Counted from the first letter of the stretch, positions 1 through 9,234 are shown. The stretch is DNA of 28,929 nucleotides from Suilimivivens sp963638365 (GCA_963638365.1 CAVHRK010000008.1:1-28929); one strand, 5' to 3'. Numbers and translations are program-made. The notes: generated from the letters alone by a model not told the origin.

Positions 1-1
1 G

Positions 2-1138
2 TATTTATCATTTACAATTAGTGTTTTAAATCAAGTAGGAAATTTGCAGATTCAAACAAAAGAGAGAGGAATGATGGTCGGTTTATCTTTTTTTATTTTT
101 TCTCTTATTTCCTTTTTAGCAGACATATATAGAAACGATATTTCTGTGCCTAAAAATCCTATTAAGTTTGCAGATTATGTCCTAATGTTTCCCAAAATTT
201 TAATGGGACCTATTGTTAGGTATTCAGATGTTTCTGCTTCTTTTGATGAATTGAAACTTCAACCAGATGATATTGGTACTGGATCAAAGCGGTTTCTAGA
301 AGGCTTTTTTAAAAAAATCATTATTGCGGATAATTTGGCTATTTTAGTTAGTCAGGTAAACAGCTCAACAGATTACTCTCATATGACGGTTATGTCATTA
401 TGGATCGGTTCTATTGCATATTCACTTCAGTTATTCTTTGATTTCTCAGGCTACTCTGATATGGCTATAGGTATGGCGAGAATGATGGGTTTCAGATTCA
501 AAGAGAATTTCAATTATCCATATAGCTGCGCCAATTTTTCAGATTTTTGGAGAAGGTGGCATATTTCTTTAAGTGAATGGTTTCGAGATTACATTTACAT
601 ACCTTTAGGTGGTTCTCGTAAATCAATGCCAAGAAATATAGTTAATTTATTAATCGTATGGTTGCTTACGGGTATATGGCATGGTGCAGGTTATGCTTTC
701 ATATGCTGGGGACTTGTTTATTTTTTCATGTTATTGATTGAAAGATATATTATTAAACCCAAAAGACTTAACAAGTGTACAGGATTGTTGTGGAGAATAA
801 TAACTATATTGGTTGTGAATTTTAACTGGGTATTATTTAGTCACGACAGCTTAAAAGATGGCTTGAAATATTGTTTAGGCATGACGGGAGTTTATTATCA
901 CAATCCTATTTTTTCCGCTGCAGATGTAAGATACTGTAGAGAGTTTGGCTTATATTTAATCATAGGTATTTTATTTTCTGTTCCGTTTGCAGATTTGTTA
1001 AAAAGGAAAGTTACTAACAAATATATGATTAGATTTGCAACGATAGCAATCCCTGTTTGTTATGTTATTTTGTTTATTTGGGCATTGTCATTTTCAATGC
1101 TCGGATTCCATAATCCATTTATGTATCAAAAATTTTAG
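2..1138 (+). CDS. MBOAT-family O-acyltransferase (AlgI/DltB-like), 5' truncated by the window edge
   Basis: Membrane-bound O-acyltransferase that would pass acyl (probably acetyl) groups across the membrane to a partner that modifies a cell-surface polymer. The reading frame is open to the window edge (frame of base 2), so the gene starts outside; a TTG at 44 is not a credible start. AlgI-type proteins are about 450-500 residues, so roughly the first 100 are missing. Seen: the family pattern SFFIFSLISFLADIYR near nt 83-130, DFWRRWHISLSEWFRDY followed by IPLGG near 541-615, and WHGAGYAF with the conserved active-site His at nt 680-682, plus several hydrophobic helices. The stop is 17 bases before the DHHW gene, which fits an AlgI-AlgJ/X style pair. 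The acyl group and target polymer cannot be read from sequence. Base composition is much more AT-rich than the rest of the window. Confidence 0.9.
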   Translation, partial: YLSFTISVLNQVGNLQIQTKERGMMVGLSFFIFSLISFLADIYRNDISVPKNPIKFADYVLMFPKILMGPIVRYSDVSASFDELKLQPDDIGTGSKRFLEGFFKKIIIADNLAILVSQVNSSTDYSHMTVMSLWIGSIAYSLQLFFDFSGYSDMAIGMARMMGFRFKENFNYPYSCANFSDFWRRWHISLSEWFRDYIYIPLGGSRKSMPRNIVNLLIVWLLTGIWHGAGYAFICWGLVYFFMLLIERYIIKPKRLNKCTGLLWRIITILVVNFNWVLFSHDSLKDGLKYCLGMTGVYYHNPIFSAADVRYCREFGLYLIIGILFSVPFADLLKRKVTNKYMIRFATIAIPVCYVILFIWALSFSMLGFHNPFMYQKF

Positions 1139-1155
1139 GAGGAGTTGGTTAATTT

Positions 1156-2328
1156 ATGTTTGAAAAAGTAAAGCAAAATAATACTCTTTTCGCTGTAGTA
1201 TTTTTGGTATTTATATTTATGTTTGGTGTGATTGCCGATAAAAATCTATATCGGTTTAAGTATTATGGGGAAGCAGATTCAAATTATGAATTTGGCGAAT
1301 CATCAGGAGACATTCAGACAGAATATGCGGTAAATTTTCCATTTAAAGTCAGATTGGTTGATTTTAATGGATTAATCCGTAGAATAGCTGGTCAACGTGA
1401 AATGAACGGAATAACAAAACTCAATAATGGATATCTAACTGCAATATCAGGCACAGTGTCAGAAGATCAGATTAATGACATTGTTAATGAAGTTGTTAAA
1501 TATGCCAACTATTGCGAGGAACGTGATATTCGGGTTATATACGTGCAAGCCCCTTATAAGGTATCAAAATATGATCCACAATTACCTGATGGTGTAACAG
1601 ATAGTCATAATGAATCTCTTGATATGCTGGTCGAACGACTTGAGGAGAATGGAATAGAAACTATGGATTTGAGATCTCTGATGCATGAGGATGGAATTGA
1701 TCAGTATGATATGTTTTATAGAACTGACCATCACTACACAACAGAGGGTGGTTTTTATGCATTTCAAAAGATATCAGCCCGAATTTCGGAGGATACAGGC
1801 ACGACAGTTGATCCTAAGTTGTTAAATTTCGATAACTATCAAATTGATAATTATACAAAGTGGCATTTGGGATCAAGCGGCCAGCGAACAGGATCATTAT
1901 TCGCCGGGATCGATGATTACCATTTAATATATCCCAAATTTGAAACACACATTTTTAACAGCGCAGATCAATCCGTGAAAAGCTTCAAAGATGCATTAGT
2001 TAGAATGGATGTATTTGCCAATAAGAATGCACAAAATAGATATACGTATGACTTGGCTTACACCAATAGTGATATAAATACGCTTCAATCGCTGGATGCA
2101 GATACTGATTTAAATGTTCTTTTGCTGTCTGATTCATTTCAGCATGCAATTAAACCTTATATGTTATTGGCATATAAAGAGTTTCACATTGGAAAATACT
2201 GGGATCTTTCTACATCAGTAGTAAATCAGTATCAACCAGATGTAATAGTGATAATGCCATCTGGTGGAATCATAAGCACCCCTTCATCATTAGTTGTCAC
2301 TTTTAATAATGATTATGTTGAAAAATAG
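1156..2328 (+). CDS. DHHW/AlgX-AlgJ-like SGNH-type acetyltransferase partner protein
   Basis: 390-residue protein with one N-terminal membrane helix (about residues 10-28) and an extracytoplasmic domain. It carries D-H-H-Y at residues 191-194, matching the D-x-H dyad of AlgJ/AlgX/DHHW proteins, and a late SDSF block (Ser327) matching the catalytic GDSF serine. In this family the protein receives acyl groups from an MBOAT protein and moves them onto a polysaccharide or wall polymer outside the membrane. The start follows a strong AGGAGG about 11 bases upstream, and the gene is 17 bases after the MBOAT gene, so the two are surely co-transcribed. Like its neighbour it is AT-rich. It ends convergent with the GH127 gene and I see no clear terminator hairpin between them. 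The substrate is unknown. Confidence 0.82.
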   Translation: MFEKVKQNNTLFAVVFLVFIFMFGVIADKNLYRFKYYGEADSNYEFGESSGDIQTEYAVNFPFKVRLVDFNGLIRRIAGQREMNGITKLNNGYLTAISGTVSEDQINDIVNEVVKYANYCEERDIRVIYVQAPYKVSKYDPQLPDGVTDSHNESLDMLVERLEENGIETMDLRSLMHEDGIDQYDMFYRTDHHYTTEGGFYAFQKISARISEDTGTTVDPKLLNFDNYQIDNYTKWHLGSSGQRTGSLFAGIDDYHLIYPKFETHIFNSADQSVKSFKDALVRMDVFANKNAQNRYTYDLAYTNSDINTLQSLDADTDLNVLLLSDSFQHAIKPYMLLAYKEFHIGKYWDLSTSVVNQYQPDVIVIMPSGGIISTPSSLVVTFNNDYVEK

Positions 2329-2359
2329 AAGAAAGTTTAAAGTTTATTTACCATTTGAC

Positions 2360-4444
2360 TTAATTTAGCCTCATCCACACCTGCATTTCGTTTTCTCCAC
2401 GATTCGCCCAGGTATAATAAGGAATATAAACTAATTCTATCGATTCTGTATCTGCAGCATGATATTCCGCATACAGACTCTGACTATGATTTTCAAATTC
2501 TGATGGATCCGAAATTTCACGGAATCCCTGCGCCTTTAATGCAATAACTTCTTCCTTCTGAATCTTCATCGGACAGGAAACCAGCTGTTTCGTCGGATCA
2601 ACAGAAAGCAGATGAAGGTCTGCGCCGTTGTCCCTTTCTTCCAGACAATATACGACCGGCCCCCTTTGAAGTGCTACCTTGCCGGCATCCTCCCGTATGG
2701 CCGGGTTTGCCACAATCCATTTTGGTTCCATCGGGAAATCCAGTGTAAAAGCTTCCTCTTCCTGATCAAATCCACTAATGTATAGATAGCCGTCTTTCAT
2801 TTGAATTCTTTGGAGATCTCCATCTAACCTCATCTTGTGTTCCATTACGGATCCCTTTATCACCTGATCATCATACTGCAGGGTAAACGAATCACACCAG
2901 CCGGGAACCCGTAATGCCAGTTTAAAGTCTGTCCCCTTTGCCCGGACTGTAATTTTTACTTTACCATTCCATGGAAATTCAGACTGAATCTGTACATCCA
3001 CATCCTGATCCTTTATTTTCTTTGTCAGAATACTTCCCATATAAAGATGTACGAAAAGGGTATCCGCATTCTCCGTATACGCATAAGAGCCGATGGAGCT
3101 CAATAACCGTGCAATGTTCGGAGGACAGCAGGCACAGCCAAACCATTTCTGTCTTACTGGCTTCACATGGAATTTGCGCTCATCCTTATGACAGCTCTCC
3201 GGATTTACTTCCAGAGGATTTACATAGAAAAAGCTTTTTCCATCCAATGCCATGCCACTTAAAATTCCATTATATAAAGCACGTTCCATGACATCTGCAT
3301 ATTTTGCTTTGGGCGTAATCTCCAGCATTCTTCTTGCAAAGAAAACAAGTCCGATTGATGCACAGGTTTCCGCATAGGCCGTATCGTTCGGTAGATCATA
3401 AGCAAAGGAAAAAGCTTCTCCAATATGTGTTCCGCCAATTCCTCCTGTAAGATACATTTTCTGATTTACAATATTATCCCAAAGCTTTTCACAGGCTTCC
3501 TGCAGGGACTCATCTCCGGTGAGTCTTGCAATATCTGCCATTCCGGAATAAAGATAAACAGCACGTACCGCATGTCCCACTGCCTCGTCCTGCCCACGAA
3601 CCGGTAAATGTGCCTGATGATATTGATAGCGCAATTCATCCTTTTCTTTCTCTGTAAGCTTCAGGTTCTGCTCCATATCAAAGTAATAAGGCTTTGTTCC
3701 CCGCTGATTAATGAAAAACTCACTTAAACGAAGATAGCGCTCTTCCCCTGTTACTTCATACAGGCGCACCAGTGCCATCTCTGCGATTTCATGTCCCGGA
3801 TAACCTTTGCACTTTCCCTCTTCTTCGCCGAAATAATCCGCAACATAGTCCGCAAAACGCTCTGCTGCTTTTAGCAGCTTATCCTTCCCGGTTGCCTGAT
3901 AATAAGCAACCGCGCCCTCTGTCAAATGTCCGAAGCAGTACAGTTCGTGATGGTCCTTCAGATTAGTAAAAATTTTGTCTTTTCCATTAATAATATAATA
4001 AGTATCCAGATAACCGTCATCCTGCTGTGCCGCGCAGACAATATCAATCGCACCATCTGCAATCTTTTCAAGTTCCGGATCCGGATGCTGTGTCAGGGAA
4101 TAAGCAACTGCTTCTATCCATTTTGAAAAATCACTGTCCTGAAATACAAATCCATAGAACCGGTCTTCCAGATGTTCCGGATCCTCCGGAAGGGATTCAA
4201 ACCCACGGAAGGTATATTTGGGTTCTTCAAATGCCTCTCCCTGCCTCCGTCTTTCCCGATTTAGCTTTCCTGCAACCTTGAAATTCCGCATACAATAACT
4301 GGGAGCTGCATCCTCTATCCTGTCATTTAGTGCTTCCCACTGATAAGGAATGACCTCTTTCCTTACAAGTTCCATCTCCTTTTTCCAGAAAGGATCCGTA
4401 ATTTTCATGCTTTTTAAGTCCAAGGGGGTGTTTATTTTATTCAT
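2360..4444 (-). CDS. GH127 beta-L-arabinofuranosidase
   Basis: 694-residue glycoside hydrolase of family 127 (type member HypBA1 of Bifidobacterium, 658 residues), which releases L-arabinose from beta-linked arabinofuranosides with a zinc-held cysteine nucleophile. All key residues are visible: Glu343 (GEAF), Glu359 and Cys361 (YAETCAS), and the GCACCPPN motif with Cys437, Cys439 and Cys440. These sit 21-22 residues beyond the HypBA1 positions Glu322, Glu338, Cys340, Cys415, Cys417 and Cys418, so Cys439 is the expected nucleophile. There is no signal peptide, so it is cytoplasmic and acts on imported oligosaccharides. The start has AAAGGA upstream and lies 34 bases after the GH43 stop, indicating one transcript. 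Activity on beta-L-arabinose is inferred from the family and from the araBAD genes nearby. Confidence 0.92.
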   Translation of the reverse strand: MNKINTPLDLKSMKITDPFWKKEMELVRKEVIPYQWEALNDRIEDAAPSYCMRNFKVAGKLNRERRRQGEAFEEPKYTFRGFESLPEDPEHLEDRFYGFVFQDSDFSKWIEAVAYSLTQHPDPELEKIADGAIDIVCAAQQDDGYLDTYYIINGKDKIFTNLKDHHELYCFGHLTEGAVAYYQATGKDKLLKAAERFADYVADYFGEEEGKCKGYPGHEIAEMALVRLYEVTGEERYLRLSEFFINQRGTKPYYFDMEQNLKLTEKEKDELRYQYHQAHLPVRGQDEAVGHAVRAVYLYSGMADIARLTGDESLQEACEKLWDNIVNQKMYLTGGIGGTHIGEAFSFAYDLPNDTAYAETCASIGLVFFARRMLEITPKAKYADVMERALYNGILSGMALDGKSFFYVNPLEVNPESCHKDERKFHVKPVRQKWFGCACCPPNIARLLSSIGSYAYTENADTLFVHLYMGSILTKKIKDQDVDVQIQSEFPWNGKVKITVRAKGTDFKLALRVPGWCDSFTLQYDDQVIKGSVMEHKMRLDGDLQRIQMKDGYLYISGFDQEEEAFTLDFPMEPKWIVANPAIREDAGKVALQRGPVVYCLEERDNGADLHLLSVDPTKQLVSCPMKIQKEEVIALKAQGFREISDPSEFENHSQSLYAEYHAADTESIELVYIPYYTWANRGENEMQVWMRLN

Positions 4445-4478
4445 AGGTATTTCCTTTCTTTTTATAGCAACTGTTTAT

Positions 4479-5975
4479 TCACATCGTTGTTTCACCCGCG
4501 TCATGATACACAAAATCCCGAAAACAGGCGCTTCCTCCTGCTTCCTTTGCAGCATAACAGAACAGACCAAACCGGCATCCTGTAAAATGATCCAGCTTGA
4601 AGTACAGCTTATGCACAGGTCCGATGGGCAGCCAGTCTCCTTGATCGATCCGGTAATAGCAGCGCGCTTCATCCTTCATATCATGGAAGTCTGCTTCAAG
4701 GCGAAGAGTAATCTTGGCTTCAACCGGAATTTCACCTGTCACATGGATGGAACCGTCTTCTCTTTTATCCAGCATAAGAACTTCATATTTTCCCTCACGC
4801 TTCGTAATACCAACTGCGGCATAACAGCCTTGCAGAGCACACAAACCTGCAACATCGCCCTCTTTCAGTTGAGAAGCATCAACAGTAACCTCTGCTGCAC
4901 AGGACGGATAACTCATCCGCTGTGTAATGGTGTTTACAGCCTGCGTAAGCTCTGTACAGACCTCCCTTGTTGTAATGGTATAGGTTCCCTGCAGCGGATC
5001 GAGATGATAATACAATGGATCCGGATCATGATTAAACTGCCAGTGTGGAAGCAGCCCGTTATGAAAATCGTCACTTCCCACTAATGGCGGGTAAATATGA
5101 TCGGGCCTGGTGCTGCAAACCGCAATTTCTTCCGGCACATGTCCGTTCTGACCGAAAACCGGAAAATGATCCTTCCAGGTAACCGGAATCAGAACCGGAA
5201 TCCGTCCCACTGCTCCGGAATCCTGAAACAGTACTGCATACCATTTTCTATCCGGCGTATCCACGATTCCTCCCTGTGCCACGCCCTGCCTGCAATATCC
5301 ACGATCATCGCAAAGCACATCGGCACCTGTAAATTCTCCTTCCAGGGAATCGCTGTAAAAACACGCTTCCGTCCGCATCCAACGGTCTCTTAGGGAATGA
5401 ATCAGGAAAATATAATAATAGCCATCTATTTTGTAGATATGGGAACCCTCGTAACCAAGTCTTGGATTCTGATGATCACTGATCAGCAGGCGATGTAATC
5501 CGTCCTTCTTTGGTGCCGTCAGATCCTCATTCAATTCCGTAATCCAGATCTCATCATTTCCATATATAATATAATTTCTTCCATCCTCATCAAATAATAG
5601 GGAACAATCATGATAAAATCCCTCGATGAACTGCTTCTGCCATGGTCCGTCTATTTTCTCCGAAGTATACAAATAGGTCCTATGGGTATCATTCGCCACA
5701 AAGCAGACATAAAACCGGCCTTCATGATAACGAAGAGAAGCTGCCCACATACCCTGTCCATAAATATTCTGACCGTTCCGTAGCTGCTGGGCATCCGTAT
5801 GATCCAGAGTCTCATAGACATAAGACACATGCTCCCAGTGCACCAGATCAAAGGATTGCAGGATCTCACATCCCGGCATAAAATGCATGGTTGTGGATAC
5901 CATATAATAGGTGTCTCCCACCCGGATCACATCCGGATCCGGATAATCCAATCTTGTAATAGGATTTATGTTCAA
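4479..5975 (-). CDS. GH43 glycosidase (alpha-L-arabinofuranosidase / beta-xylosidase type)
   Basis: 498-residue family 43 glycoside hydrolase with an N-terminal five-bladed propeller and a C-terminal beta-sandwich (about residues 310-498). The catalytic triad is visible: Asp13 in YPDPD as base, Asp123 in HDCSLLFDEDG as pKa modulator, and Glu176 in YEGSHIYK as acid. The STTMHFMPG block after the first blade is typical of the subfamilies holding beta-xylosidases and alpha-L-arabinofuranosidases. No signal peptide, so it is cytoplasmic. The start codon is TTG, placed 8 bases after a perfect AGGAGG. It leads a two-gene unit with GH127. The arabinose island makes arabinofuranosidase activity more likely than xylosidase, but GH43 specificity cannot be settled from motifs. 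Confidence 0.88.
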   Translation of the reverse strand: MNINPITRLDYPDPDVIRVGDTYYMVSTTMHFMPGCEILQSFDLVHWEHVSYVYETLDHTDAQQLRNGQNIYGQGMWAASLRYHEGRFYVCFVANDTHRTYLYTSEKIDGPWQKQFIEGFYHDCSLLFDEDGRNYIIYGNDEIWITELNEDLTAPKKDGLHRLLISDHQNPRLGYEGSHIYKIDGYYYIFLIHSLRDRWMRTEACFYSDSLEGEFTGADVLCDDRGYCRQGVAQGGIVDTPDRKWYAVLFQDSGAVGRIPVLIPVTWKDHFPVFGQNGHVPEEIAVCSTRPDHIYPPLVGSDDFHNGLLPHWQFNHDPDPLYYHLDPLQGTYTITTREVCTELTQAVNTITQRMSYPSCAAEVTVDASQLKEGDVAGLCALQGCYAAVGITKREGKYEVLMLDKREDGSIHVTGEIPVEAKITLRLEADFHDMKDEARCYYRIDQGDWLPIGPVHKLYFKLDHFTGCRFGLFCYAAKEAGGSACFRDFVYHDAGETTM

Positions 5976-6048
5976 AGTATATACCTCCTGTCTTAATATT
6001 TCTTTATCCGCATCTCTTGTACTTTTTATAATATTTTATTCGTATCTA

Positions 6049-6077
6049 TTGATCTCAAAACAGTCTCACAGTACAAT
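6049..6077 (+). promoter_or_regulatory. Predicted sigma-A promoter of the DUF1003 gene
   Basis: TTGATC (6049-6054), a 17-base spacer and TACAAT (6072-6077) lie about 53 bases before the DUF1003 start codon. Spacing is ideal and both boxes are close to consensus. The region also holds the divergent promoter of the GH43-GH127 unit, which I could not place with confidence. Confidence 0.6.
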
Positions 6078-6129
6078 GAAATAACCAAAAACTTGCTACG
6101 ATTTACAAATTGACAAAAAGGAGATCCGC

Positions 6130-6642
6130 ATGAAAGAAAATCGTAAACTATTAAAAGAAGTACTCAAAGAGATCCGCCATGATATGACTGACGAAGAAGT
6201 CCTGAATCTGCTTGCAGACAGTAAGATTTCAGAAAACCCATCCGGTTCTGCTGAAAAATATACCATTGGGCAGCGGGCCGCCGATACGATTGCCAAATTT
6301 GCCGGGAGCTGGGCGTTTATCTTTTCCTTCACAGCAATCCTGATTTTGTGGATGATTATGAACACCTTACTTGCTGCAAAAGCCTTTGATCCCTTTCCGT
6401 TTATCCTGCTTAATCTTGTTCTCTCCTGTGTAGCTGCTATTCAGGCACCACTTATTATGATGAGTCAGAACCGGCAGGAGGAAAAGGACCGCCGCCGTGC
6501 TGAAAACGATTATAAAGTCAATCTCAAAACTGAAATCATGATTGAAGATCTTTATGATAAGGTGAATGTCATACTTGCAAAACAATCTGCAATCGAAAAA
6601 CAGCTGCAGGGAAAAGATGTAAAAACAACTCCGAAAAAATAA
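6130..6642 (+). CDS. DUF1003 family membrane protein
   Basis: 170-residue protein of the DUF1003 family, whose biochemical role is unknown. It has a charged N-terminal region (1-50), two hydrophobic helices (about 58-80 and 88-111) and a charged, probably coiled C-terminal tail with the family's QNRQEEKDR type segment after helix 2. The start has AAGGAG 6 bases upstream and its own promoter at 6049-6077. It is the only plus-strand gene between 2.3 and 28.9 kb and lies between two arabinose units, so it looks like an unrelated single-gene insert. Its expression need not respond to arabinose. Nothing in the sequence suggests an arabinose-related function. Confidence 0.85.
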   Translation: MKENRKLLKEVLKEIRHDMTDEEVLNLLADSKISENPSGSAEKYTIGQRAADTIAKFAGSWAFIFSFTAILILWMIMNTLLAAKAFDPFPFILLNLVLSCVAAIQAPLIMMSQNRQEEKDRRRAENDYKVNLKTEIMIEDLYDKVNVILAKQSAIEKQLQGKDVKTTPKK

Positions 6643-6665
6643 AATAGATCCGAATATAGATTAAA

Positions 6666-6701
6666 AAGAGGACTGCTTAACAAGTTTGATAAGCAGTCCT
6701 C
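6666..6701 (-). terminator. Rho-independent terminator of the ara operon
   Basis: A perfect 12-bp inverted repeat, GAGGACTGCTTA (6668-6679) and TAAGCAGTCCTC (6690-6701), with a 10-base loop. On the minus strand it is followed by a CTTTTTAAT tract, which fits termination just after araD. The same stem may also slow transcripts coming from the DUF1003 gene, but the plus-strand side lacks a T tract. Confidence 0.85.
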
Positions 6702-6731
6702 TGATATTATCCGGATATAAATACCATAAGC

Positions 6732-7427
6732 TTAATTCTGCCCATAATATGCATTTGCGCCATGCTTACGGAAATAATGCTTATCCTGTAATTCCTGCGG
6801 GGCAGGTGCTACCTGCGGATGGATCAGTTCCGTACGATACGCCATCTTGGCAACCTCTTCCAGAACCACTGCATTATGAACAGCTTCCTTCGCATCCTTG
6901 CCCCAGGCAAACGGACCGTGATTCTTACACAGCACTGCCGGAACCGCCGAAACATCCTTCTTCATACGCTTAAATTCCGAAACAATCAGATGTCCGGTAT
7001 TTTCCTCATAAGCAGAATTGATTTCTTCCTTCGTTAAGCATCTTACACAGGGAATTTCCCCGTAAAAATAATCCGCATGTGTTGTACCATAGCAGGGAAT
7101 ACTTCTTCCGGTCTGTGCCCAGCTCGTTGCATAAGAGGAATGGGTATGAACAATTCCACCGATTTCCGGGAATGCCTTATACAGCTCCAGATGGGTCGGT
7201 GTATCGGAAGACGGCTTATATCTTCCTTCCACACGGTTTCCTTCAAGATCCATAACCACCATATCTTCCGGCTTCATGATGTCATAGTCCACACCACTTG
7301 GCTTAATGACAAAATATCCGGTTTCACGGTCGATGGCACTGACATTTCCCCAGGTAAATGTTACCAGACCGTATTTCGGAAGAAGCATATTCGCTTCATA
7401 TACCTTCTGTTTTAAATCCTCTAACAT
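6732..7427 (-). CDS. araD: L-ribulose-5-phosphate 4-epimerase
   Basis: 231-residue class II aldolase-fold epimerase that converts L-ribulose 5-phosphate to D-xylulose 5-phosphate, the last step of the bacterial L-arabinose pathway before the pentose phosphate pathway. Length equals the E. coli enzyme. Zinc ligands are visible as His94 and His96 (VHTHSSYA) and His170 (KNHGPF); Asp119 in THADYF matches the catalytic aspartate, and the C-terminus HGANAYYGQN carries the conserved tyrosines. KPSGVDYD near residue 42 is the phosphate-binding region. Start ATG with GAAGG about 7 bases upstream. Third gene of araA-kinase-araD, 108 bases after the kinase gene and followed by a strong terminator at 6666-6701. 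Confidence 0.96.
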   Translation of the reverse strand: MLEDLKQKVYEANMLLPKYGLVTFTWGNVSAIDRETGYFVIKPSGVDYDIMKPEDMVVMDLEGNRVEGRYKPSSDTPTHLELYKAFPEIGGIVHTHSSYATSWAQTGRSIPCYGTTHADYFYGEIPCVRCLTKEEINSAYEENTGHLIVSEFKRMKKDVSAVPAVLCKNHGPFAWGKDAKEAVHNAVVLEEVAKMAYRTELIHPQVAPAPQELQDKHYFRKHGANAYYGQN

Positions 7428-7535
7428 AACAGAACCTTCCTTCCAATATTTATCTCTTACTTTGAGATGTTTATCTTATAGTTATTATAGTTATTCATAA
7501 ATATTTATCAGCATCTACATGTTTTTAAAATATGT

Positions 7536-9125
7536 CTACAATGCCTCAACAGCAGCCTTCTCTGCCGGGAGATTCTTCATATACTTCTCCATGAACTTCT
7601 CAAAGCCTTCAACATCTTCTGCCACAGGATCCATCTTGATACCCTTGTTTCCGGCAAAAATTTCCTCATTTAAGAACTCACCAAGGCTCTGTCCGTCCTT
7701 CTTTTCTGCAAGGAATGCAGCCAGAACAGCAATACCCCAGGCGCCTCCTTCACCGGCTGTTTCCATAACCGATACCGGTGCGTTCATTGCTGCTGCCGCA
7801 ATTCTCTGTCCGACACCCTTGGTTTTGAAATAACCGCCATGTCCGAATAACTCATCTACCTGGACGCCTTCTTCCTTAAGCATCAGATCCATACCGGACT
7901 TTAAAGCTGCAAGTGCGGAATACAGATGCATTCTCATGGTATTGGCCAGTGTAAATTTGCTCTCGGCATCACGTACGAATAATGGTGCACCGGCATCAAA
8001 TCCGGTAACCGGCTCTCCGGAGAAATAATTATAGGAAATCATTCCACCACAGTCCGGATCACCTTCTAATGCAACACTGTAAAGCTTCGTAAACAGATCA
8101 TTCATATCAAAGGTTAAACCATACATTTCACCGAATTCCTTAAACAGGTTCACCCACGCATTAATATCGGAGGTACAGTTATTACAATGTACCATACCAA
8201 CCAGTGCGCCATCCGGTGTAGTTACCAGGTCAATCTGCGGATATACCTTGGAAAGCTCTTTTTCCAGAACCACCATGGCAAATACAGAGGTTCCGGCAGA
8301 AATGTTACCGGTTCGCTTCGCAACGCTGTTCGTTGCAACCATACCGGTTCCGGCATCACCCTCCGGAGGACAAAGCGGAATGCCTGCCTGTAAATCACCA
8401 CTCGGATCAAGGAGTGCAGCTCCTTCTTCGGTTAACATACCGGCTTCTTTTCCTGCTGCCAATATCTTCGGAAGAATATCCCGGAGATTCCAGCGGTAAT
8501 TCTTATCTGCAACCAGTTTATCAAACTTCTGAATCATCGTCTGATCAAAATCGCAGATATGGGTATCAATCGGGAACATACCGGACGCATCACCAACACC
8601 GAGCACTTTTCTTCCGGTTAATTTCCAGTGAACATAGCCCGCCAGTGTTGTAAAGAAATCCACATAGGGAACATGCTCTTCGCCATTCAGAATTGCCTGA
8701 TAAAGATGAGCAATGCTCCATCTCTGGGGAATGTTATAATTAAATTCTGCCGTAAGCTTCGAAGCTGCTTCCTCTGTAATCGTATTTCTCCAGGTACGGA
8801 ACGGAACCAGAATGGTATCATTCTCATCAAATGCCAAATAACCGTGCATCATTGCGGAGAATCCGATGGCATCAAAATGTTTTAAGGTAACGCCGTACTC
8901 CTTTTTCACATTTTCTTTAAGATCCTTATAACAATCCTGTAAGCCATCCCAGATATCATTCAGAGAATAGGTCCATACCCCGTCTTCGTAACGGTTTTCC
9001 CAGCTGTGTCCACCGGATGCCAATACATTTCCTGACTTATCCACCAGAACAGCTTTAATTCTGGTAGAACCAAACTCAATACCTAAGTAACCCTTTCCCT
9101 CAATTATTAATTGTGCTGCGTCCAT
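7536..9125 (-). CDS. araB: FGGY-family carbohydrate kinase, probable L-ribulokinase
   Basis: 529-residue FGGY kinase that most likely phosphorylates L-ribulose to L-ribulose 5-phosphate with ATP. The N-terminal ATPase-fold phosphate loop reads GIEFGSTRIKAV (residues 15-26), and the C-terminal half carries GHGGYFKTKGVGQR and ETAGEGGAWGIA, typical of the second FGGY lobe. It lies between araA and araD in one operon, so ribulokinase is the missing step it should fill. The N-terminus and the FSAMMHGY block look unlike classical E. coli AraB. A separate clostridial ribulokinase type (AraK) has been described, and this protein may belong to it. The symbol araB therefore denotes function, not proven orthology. 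Start ATG with AAGGAGG 7 bases upstream. Confidence 0.87.
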   Translation of the reverse strand: MDAAQLIIEGKGYLGIEFGSTRIKAVLVDKSGNVLASGGHSWENRYEDGVWTYSLNDIWDGLQDCYKDLKENVKKEYGVTLKHFDAIGFSAMMHGYLAFDENDTILVPFRTWRNTITEEAASKLTAEFNYNIPQRWSIAHLYQAILNGEEHVPYVDFFTTLAGYVHWKLTGRKVLGVGDASGMFPIDTHICDFDQTMIQKFDKLVADKNYRWNLRDILPKILAAGKEAGMLTEEGAALLDPSGDLQAGIPLCPPEGDAGTGMVATNSVAKRTGNISAGTSVFAMVVLEKELSKVYPQIDLVTTPDGALVGMVHCNNCTSDINAWVNLFKEFGEMYGLTFDMNDLFTKLYSVALEGDPDCGGMISYNYFSGEPVTGFDAGAPLFVRDAESKFTLANTMRMHLYSALAALKSGMDLMLKEEGVQVDELFGHGGYFKTKGVGQRIAAAAMNAPVSVMETAGEGGAWGIAVLAAFLAEKKDGQSLGEFLNEEIFAGNKGIKMDPVAEDVEGFEKFMEKYMKNLPAEKAAVEAL

Positions 9126-9234
9126 TGCAATACCTCCTTGTAATCTTCCTGTTTCACAGGCAATTGTTATTTCTTTTTATATAGCTTACCTAGACTCAAA
9201 TGCCTGCTTCGCAGTCGCTTGTTTTTCTCAGTGC

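Noticed and set aside
2329..2359. Terminator between the convergent DHHW and GH127 genes
   Set aside because: The short gap is AT-rich, but I see no stable hairpin.
4350..5084. 244-codon plus-strand open frame
   Set aside because: Opposite to GH127 and GH43, both with complete catalytic residues. The translation has no domain-like pattern and no ribosome binding site.
6011..6076. TTGTAC (6017-6022) and GTACAA (6071-6076) as an AraR operator before the GH43 gene
   Set aside because: The half-sites are about 48 bases apart and the second overlaps the -10 box of the opposite promoter; too weak to call.
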